Source of the DNA: Macrostomum hystrix
Taxonomy: Eukaryota; Platyhelminthes; Macrostomidae
Direction: 5' to 3'
NCBI GenBank assembly: GCA_950097015.1
Contig: CATNEN010000038.1
Location: forward strand, 23,759,001-23,823,000
DNA length: 64,000 nucleotides
This document shows, piece after piece, positions 57,648 through 64,000 of the stretch. The translations under genes were made by a program, and so were the position numbers. The notes under the pieces were generated by a model. The model ran no database searches, was not told the origin of the DNA, and saw nothing but the letters and a program-made list of their open reading frames with translations. How positions within the stretch are numbered: the first letter of the stretch is position 1; each line of letters starts with the position of its first letter.

Positions 57648-58455
57648 CAGAGATAGAGAGACAGAGAGATGAGAGAGAGACGGAGAGACAGAGACAGAGA
57701 GATGAGAGAGAGACGGAGAGACAGAGACAGAGAGATGAGAGAGAGACGGAGAGACAGAGACAGAGAGATGAGAGAGAGACGGAGAGACAGAGACAGAGAG
57801 ATGAGAGAGAGACGGAGAGACAGAGACGGAGAGATGAGAGAGAGACAGAGAGACAGAGACACAGAGAAAGAGACAGAGAGACAGAGACACAGAGACAGAG
57901 ACAGAGAGACAGAGACACAGAGACAGAGACACAGAGACACAGAGACAGAGACAGAGACACAGAGACAGAGACGGAGAGATGAGAGAGAGACGGAGAGACA
58001 GAGACAGAGAGACAGAGACACAGAGAAAGAGACACAGAGACAGAGACACAGAGACACAGAGACAGAGACAGAGACACAGAGACAGAGACAGAGAGACAGA
58101 GAGACAGAGACACAGAGACAGAGACAAAGAGACAGAGACAGAGAGACAGAGACACAGAGACAGAGACAAAGAGACAGAGATAGAGAGACAGAGACACAGA
58201 GACAGAGACACAGAGACAGAGAGACAGAGACACAGAGACAGAGACACAGAGACAGAGACAGAGAGACAGAGACACAGAGACAGAGACAGAGAGACAGAGA
58301 TATGACAGATAGAGAGATGAGAGATAAGAGAGATGACAGATAGAGAGATGAGAGATGAGAGATAGGGAGATGAGAGATAGAGGCACAGACACGCAGAGAC
58401 AGAGACGCAGAGACAGAGACAGAGAGACAGAGAGTCAGAGAGACACGGGGACAGG
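57648..58455. repeat. GAGACAGAGACA / GAGAGATGAGAGAGAGACG array
   Basis: Purine-rich microsatellite-like array. The first 200 bp is a 31-bp unit with GAGATGAGAGAGAGACGGAG; the rest is 6-bp-based GAGACA/CACAGA. Confidence 0.93.
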
Positions 58456-58979
58456 GAAATACAGTCCATGACAAAGGTGCTTCATGAATACAGGGGCAGA
58501 AATGAACAAGCAATTCAAGCTTTCCCTGGCACTGTTAGTCTCGGTATCTAGAAAGGCGAAGTCGCTTATTCTTAGAATTTTGTAACTCCCTATAGAAGTG
58601 CAGAGGAGGGCATTATGCTATGGGAGCATTGCTAAGTAAATAAGATCAGAATGCAGAGAAAGCTGAATAGCTAACATATGGTTACATCGTACATTAAATA
58701 GCAAAGGCAAAAATGCTTTTGCCTAGAAATTCTAATGAAGATGCAAAAACGGGAAAAAATACAGCCCTAGAAAGTATATTTTTGTCCTATTTTCTTCCCA
58801 ACACTCTCTTTCCCCCGTTAACCATTTTTAGACTTGATCTGGTTTTTGTCCCAAAGAATTGTGCCTTACAAGCGGCATGTCAGGAAATATCACCAGCTTC
58901 TGTGTTTTTCTATCCTAAAGTAAGATACATGTAATCTTGCACTTGTTATTATTACTAAAACGTTGTGACGTTCAACTCT
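58456..58979. other. Spacer, no supported gene
   Basis: A 73-codon frame at 58713-58934 has no domain likeness. Confidence 0.4.
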
Positions 58980-59205
58980 TGCAGCAAGGGTACTTGGATC
59001 GAACTGTCACTCTAATTTTCACGCTGAAACCTTAGCACACACTCACACAGGTGTGTACACCTGCCATGACTTTCTTTCGCCGACAAGCAGCGTCTCACAG
59101 TGCCTTGGTTGGTTGGCCCGCAAGTGTGTAAACTGACCACAAGCGTCCAAGCCTTCTCCCCGCGGCTGCGTCTCAAATGAATGCGGACCATGGCCACACA
59201 GAAAA
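58980..59205 (-). mobile_element. SINE-like element, family B, copy with decayed head
   Basis: It shares CTCACACAGGTGTGTACACC, CAGTGCCTTGGTTGG and CCGCGGCTGCGTCTCAAATG with the 31.3 kb copy. The tRNA-like head is lost to the right of ATGCGGACCATGG. Confidence 0.6.
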
Positions 59206-60028
59206 TGATGCTTCATGTTGGGCGTGACGCGTTAGTGTACCCATATTCAATTTTGTGTAGAGATTACACGCACGCACGCACGCCTTGCCTCTGTTTCAGT
59301 CAGTCCCCAAATGTAACTCCCTCCCAACCAATGGTAAATTAGTAAAGGGGCTTTGGTCTAGGAGGAGGGTTGCTACAACAGTGGGATGAGAGACGGGCTG
59401 CCCATGCTCCGCATGGAGCTGGTTCAGAGGCGCACAGAGACACAGTTTGAGGTGAAAGAATGGGAGAGAGAGGATTGGTAGATGAGGAAGAGAGTAAAGC
59501 ATGTGAGGCCTGATTGAACTAGTTTGCCAGCTGCTAAATCCCATCTGGCTTTATGGCTCCATGCAGCCTGCTATGGTATAAACTGCTTCACTTTGATTAA
59601 AAACTATCAGGCCTAGCTGCTGCTGCTGCTGCTTCTGCTGTTGCTTTCGGAACCGTGTAGGCTTTTGTCGAGACGGCAGTACATTGTTTGCACCTTCAGT
59701 CTAAAGGTCGCATAGCTATAAACTAAAAAAATCTTTTTCTTTAACAGCTCCATCGTTAAATAACAATATTAGCTAGTAGACGCTAGCTAGCCTAGACAAT
59801 CATGTCATTGTTTGCGCTAACTAAACTAACGAAACGTGGAGAGAAGTGAGTGAGAGAAGACAGGTTCTCCCTCCCTGTCTCTGTCGCTACGCAAACATTG
59901 TCGTATAGAGACCTAAAGAAAAAACTCTCAACCTAAAATTGAGTAAAAAAACCAGGTCGACGCGGAGAGAAGAGAAAAGATCAAGTTTGAAATACTTCTC
60001 CGCGTCCTGTCTAGACGCTGTCAGCGGA
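59206..60028. other. Upstream region of the DEG/ENaC gene
   Basis: It contains a CACG tetranucleotide run at about 59270-59283 and a CTG-rich tract near 59618-59642. The promoter and 5' UTR should lie here but cannot be fixed. A possible acceptor (ACCAG) at 59951-59955 just before the channel exon hints at a 5' intron. Confidence 0.4.
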
Positions 60029-63000
60029 ATGCGGGATCGAACAGCCAGGGCCAACAAGCCGCAAACAGTTGGCGATGAGTTCCTACGCTTCCTCACCTTC
60101 TCGTCGGTGCGCGGCGTACCGCGCCTTCTGAGGGCGCGCTCTCTCGGCTGGTCCATCATCTGGGCCGTATCCGTGCTGGGATTTCTAACCGTGTCGTTCT
60201 ATTTCACCATCCGGCTGGTGATGCAGTTCAGCACATACCAGACTGTCTACGAGATCAAGAACGAGTTCAATTCGCAGGACGCGCCGTTCCCGTCGGTGAC
60301 CATCTGCAATTTGCAGCCGTTCTCGGCCACCCTACTCGACCGGGTGTTCGCGTCCACATCGCCGTTGGAAAACGTCACCGCCGATATGTACAACGAGGCC
60401 TTCGTGCGACTGCAGGCGAGCAGCGAGGACTTTCGCTCGCTAACCTGGAAGTCATTCTTTCTGCAGAACTGGGGTCGAAAGGCCAGCGAAAAGACCGGCT
60501 TGAAGTTCTACGAATTTGTGCTAAACAACACGTGCAATTTTACTTACTCGGCCAATTCCAAGCTCAGAACAATGAGCTGCAATCCGCAGAGAGACGTACA
60601 GGAACTGTTCAGTTCGCGTTATCTCACCTGCTTCATGCTGTCTCCGCCGCAGAACATATCAAATAGCACATTCTCGGTTGAGATGGACCTGTACCTGGAC
60701 ACCGAGTCTTCGTTGTTCAACCGCAGTCACCTGGGCGAAGACTCCAAGGCCGCGCTGTTCACCCTGGAGGACTCAATCGGCGCTTTCGTCATGGTGCACA
60801 CGGCGCGCACCTACCCTGAAGGCTATCACGGAGTGCACGTCTTACCTGGAACCAAAAGCGTCGTAGAGATCACAAGCGTCAACAAGGAGGTCAAGCTGGA
60901 ACACTTTGCCAAGGATCCCTGCATCCAGCAGACGGATCAGGACATTCTGGCGCTCTATCAGGAGGTCAGGCCGTTCGCCTACAAGTCAACGATTTGTCGG
61001 CGCCTCATGATCCAACAGATGATTGGGAGAAAGTGCAACTGCACGGATCCGAATCACCCGGTGCCTACAGAGCTGCTGAGCTATCCCTTCTGCGGCGAGG
61101 TTTCTCAAGATGCGTTCTCGCCTGTTGAAAGGATTCGCAACTCAGCGCTAAATGAGACCATACGGAGGTGAGTGACGACTATCTTGTCTGTCAGAGTCTA
61201 GTAAAAGATATCTCACTCACATACAGTCATAATTTACACAATTTACTGCACTAGAGTCACTAACTTGCAACTAACGCTCGTAACAAACGCAAGATCAGTA
61301 ACAAACCAGAGATACAAGACCCTCTCTCTAATAGCCCACAGAGTCACTAACCGGTGAAACAACAGCCCACAAAAATCACTAACCGGTGAAACAATCCCCT
61401 CAGAGTCACAAACCGGTTAAAAAGGCCCTCGGAGTCATTAACCGGTGAAACAAGTCCCTCGGAGCCATTAACCGGTGAAACAAGACCCTCAGAGTCATTA
61501 ACCGGTGAAACAAGACCCACGGAGTCATTCACCGGTGAAACAAGACCCTCGGAGTCATTCACCGGTGAAACAAGACCCTCGGAGTCATTCACCGGTGAAA
61601 CAAGACCCTCGGAGTCATTCACCGGTTAAAAAAGGCCCTCGGAGTCATTCACCGGTGAAACAAGACCCACGGAGTCATTCACCGGTTAAAAAAGGCCCTC
61701 GGAGTCATTCACCGGTGAAACAAGGCCATCATAGTCATTAACCGGTGAAACAAGACCCTCGGAGTCATTCACCGGTTAAAAAAGGCCCTCGGAGTCATTC
61801 ACCGGTGAAACAAGGCCATCATAGTCATTAACCGGTGAAACAAGACCCTCGGAGTCATTCACCGGTTAAAAAAGGCCCTCGGAGTCACTAACCGGCTCAC
61901 AGGGTCCACTAACCGGTGAAACAACAGTCCTCAGAGTCACTAACTGGCTAAATGTCGACCCCGCAGAGTCACTAACCAATGAAACAGAAAACTCAGTCAC
62001 TTACCTGTAAGTAGTCAACTCCAACTCTAATAGTAATTAGCAGTAGTTCAGCAAGTTCAACCAAGCACAATAAAGTTAAAACACCAAGCAGTCATTTTAA
62101 TTTTACTTCATTAGTTGCTTGCTTGTTTTATGACTTCAAATGTACTCTTACCGCTTCATTTATACAACATTTATTTATATTTATTTTTATATATATAATA
62201 TAATATTATAATATTATAATATTATACTATTAATATTTATTTTTATTGCAGAATGCTGTACGCTCGTTTATAGATACATATAAAAAACTATTAGCTACAA
62301 TTTTTTTTTCGCTATTATGTTTTAATAAATTATGGGATAATTCCTGATATATACATAATGCGGCAGATAAACAAATTGACCAATGCATCACGATAGACTT
62401 CTAAATTAATTAATTTATTATGGCACTTGAATTAGTGACAAAGCAGCATCAATGAGCCGCAATTTAATTAATAATTTTCCATTCGCTAGACACGCACACG
62501 TATATATACAGGGAGAATCAGATTATTGAATATGTGTCAATCAAAGCCAAGGTGGAAATATTTTTCGTTCATTTCCGTCACCCTATTTACCCGCTAACCA
62601 TATTCACACTGACCACTCTCTAAGACTTATTTAGTCACCTCATCACAAATAATAGTTTACGCCTCAAACCTCTAAAGTCACAAGCCTTGATTATCCGACC
62701 CTCCATACAGACGCGTAGACTTCACACCCTGCCCCAACCCTTAAATTTCCAACCCTCCCCCAGCAGGCCTATAGACTTCACACCCTGCCCCAACCCTTAA
62801 ATTTCCAACCCTCCCCCAGCAGGCCTATAGACTTCACACCCTGCCCCAACCCTTAAATTTCCAACCCTCCCCCAGCAGGCCTATAGACTTCACACCCTGC
62901 CCCAACCCTTAAATTTCCAACCCTCCCCAGCAGGCCTATAGACTTCACACCCTGCCCCAACCCTTAAATTTCCAACCCTCCCCCAGCAGGCCTATAGACT

Positions 63001-64000
63001 TCACACCCTGCCCCAACCCTTAAATTTCCAACCCTCCCCCAGCAGGCCTATATAGACTTCACACCCTGCCCCAACCCTTAAATTTTCAACCCTCCCCCAG
63101 CAGGCCTATAGACTTCACACCCTGCCCCAACCCTTAAATTTCCAACCCTCCCCCAGCAGGCCTATAGACTTCACACCCTGCCCCAACCCTTAAATTTCCA
63201 ACCCTCCCCCAGCAGGCCTATAGACTTCACACCCTGCCCCAGGCCTCAACTTTCCAATCCTCCCCCAACAGGCCTAGACTTCACACCCTGCCCCAGGCCT
63301 CAACTTTCCAATCCTCCCCCAACAGGCCTATAGACTTCACACCCTGCCCCAGGCCTCAACTTTCCAATCCTCCCCCAACAGGCCTAGACTTCACACCCTG
63401 CCCCAGGCCTCAACTTTCCAATCCTCCCCCAACAGGCCTAGACTTCACACCCTGCCCCAGGCCTCAACTTTCCAACCCTTCCCCAGCAGGCCTATAGACT
63501 TCACACCCTGCCCCAACCCTTAAATTTCCAACCCTCCCCCAGCAGGCCTATAGACTTCACACCCTGTCCCAGGCCTCAACTTTCCAACCCTTCCCCAACA
63601 GGCCTAGACTTCACACCTTGCCTCGCCTAAACATTTCAGGCTTATGTGCGGCAGTAAAATCGAGCTATCTTCCGATCCGATCTCGAGTCACGGTGAGACC
63701 CGCTGCCCTCAGCCGTGCGAACAAATCACTTATCGCACCACCGCTTATCAGTCTTTATGGCCGCCAAAATCGAACGAGATAGATTTCTATCGCTATCACA
63801 TCAAAAACAAGCCTCATCTAGCTAATAAATTTCGCGACTACGCCAAAGCCAGCGCTCTAATAGAGAATGGAAGCCTACTTGAAGCCAGTAATCTTCTAGA
63901 TAACCTCGGCACTGATCTAATTAGGGAGAACTTCTTGAGATTGCACGTTTTCAGGCCCGACATTAGTCTGACTATCAGCCAGGAGAAGCTGCAAATCACC
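60029..64000 (+). CDS. DEG/ENaC (ASIC-like) sodium channel subunit, 3'-truncated by window end
   Basis: Exons 60029-61167 and 63640-64000 join as AG|G CTT (phase 2), giving 500 codons with no stop. The frame is open upstream of the ATG at 60029, but this is its first ATG and has G at -3. Family hallmarks: SSVRGVPRL before the first membrane span, span at about residues 38-60 (GWSIIWAVSVLGFLTVSFYF), then FPSVTICN at 87-94, and a Cys-rich extracellular domain. Visible there are RRLMIQQMIGRKCNCTDP, YPFCGEV and, in exon 2, CPQPCEQITYRTTAYQSLWP, the conserved Cys/Tyr/Ser-Trp-Pro region. The second span and pore lie beyond the window. Trimers of such subunits form amiloride-type sodium channels gated by peptides, acid or force; the ligand cannot be read here. 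The His of the family's His-Gly gating motif is Arg (R28-G29). The intron holds two minisatellites. Confidence 0.9.
61325..61990. repeat. 30-bp minisatellite with ACCGGT, in the DEG/ENaC intron
   Basis: About 21 copies containing GGAGTCATTCACCGGTGAAA (or ACCGGTTAAAAA). Each has an ACCGGT palindrome. Edges are degenerate. Confidence 0.95.
61991..62685. other. AT-rich part of the DEG/ENaC intron
   Basis: It includes an AT microsatellite (ATATAATATTATAATATTAT) near 62190-62226. No exon is recognised. Confidence 0.5.
62690..63625. repeat. 56-bp minisatellite in the DEG/ENaC intron
   Basis: About 17 copies with GACTTCACACCCTGCCCCAA and CCAACCCTCCCCCAGCAGG. A second sub-type (CCCCAGGCCTCAACTTTCCA) occupies the right third. 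The array runs to within about 15 bp of the splice acceptor at 63638-63639. Confidence 0.96.

Noticed and set aside
57582-58513. Leu/Ser/Cys-rich frames of about 300 codons
   Set aside because: Translations of a GAGACA microsatellite on the opposite strand; the membrane-like composition is an artefact.

Overview
The window is nuclear DNA from an animal. It has multi-exon genes with GT-AG introns, a eukaryotic tRNA-Ser, tRNA-derived SINE-like repeats, and metazoan membrane protein families (prominin, protocadherin-type cadherin, DEG/ENaC channel). Most likely it is a marine invertebrate, possibly a lophotrochozoan. The phylum is inference; no sequence here fixes it.

Layout. (1) 2-2547, + strand: 3' part of a prominin-like pentaspan gene. 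(2) 8217-3491, - strand, tail to tail with it: a seven-exon ankyrin-repeat gene (759 codons). (3) 11455-9380, - strand: a three-exon Q-rich, probably nuclear protein. (4) 12.4-16.1 kb: AT-rich, no supported gene, then tRNA-Ser(CGA) on the - strand at 16198-16118. (5) 19113-16551, - strand: a three-exon RING-H2 protein. (6) 20.1-25.5 kb: three tandem arrays. (7) 25710-48714, + strand: a nine-exon cadherin with seven EC repeats, one membrane span and a Gly/Gln-rich tail (1075 aa). (8) 48.9-58.5 kb: gene-poor, array after array. (9) 60029-64000, + strand: the 5' part of a DEG/ENaC channel, running off the window. All exon models were assembled by hand; every internal junction keeps phase.

The dominant feature is tandem repetition. 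By adding intervals, about 26 kb (roughly 40%) of the window is minisatellite or microsatellite in about 30 arrays with units of about 12-65 bp. Seven of the eight cadherin introns are largely tandem arrays; only 3.2 kb of its 23 kb is coding. Arrays also fill introns of the ankyrin, RING and DEG/ENaC genes. Neighbouring arrays often share part of their unit, which suggests arrays seed new arrays. Long open frames inside arrays (up to 796 codons) are by-products of units whose length is a multiple of three and are not called as genes.

The genes do not form an evident pathway. I found no operon, CRISPR array, virus or toxin gene. The most notable points are the array-filled cadherin introns, related neighbouring arrays, a recurring CAG|GT splice-donor-like motif in array units, two SINE-like families, a dispersed repeat with copies at 18 kb and 30 kb, and a probable GC-AG intron.
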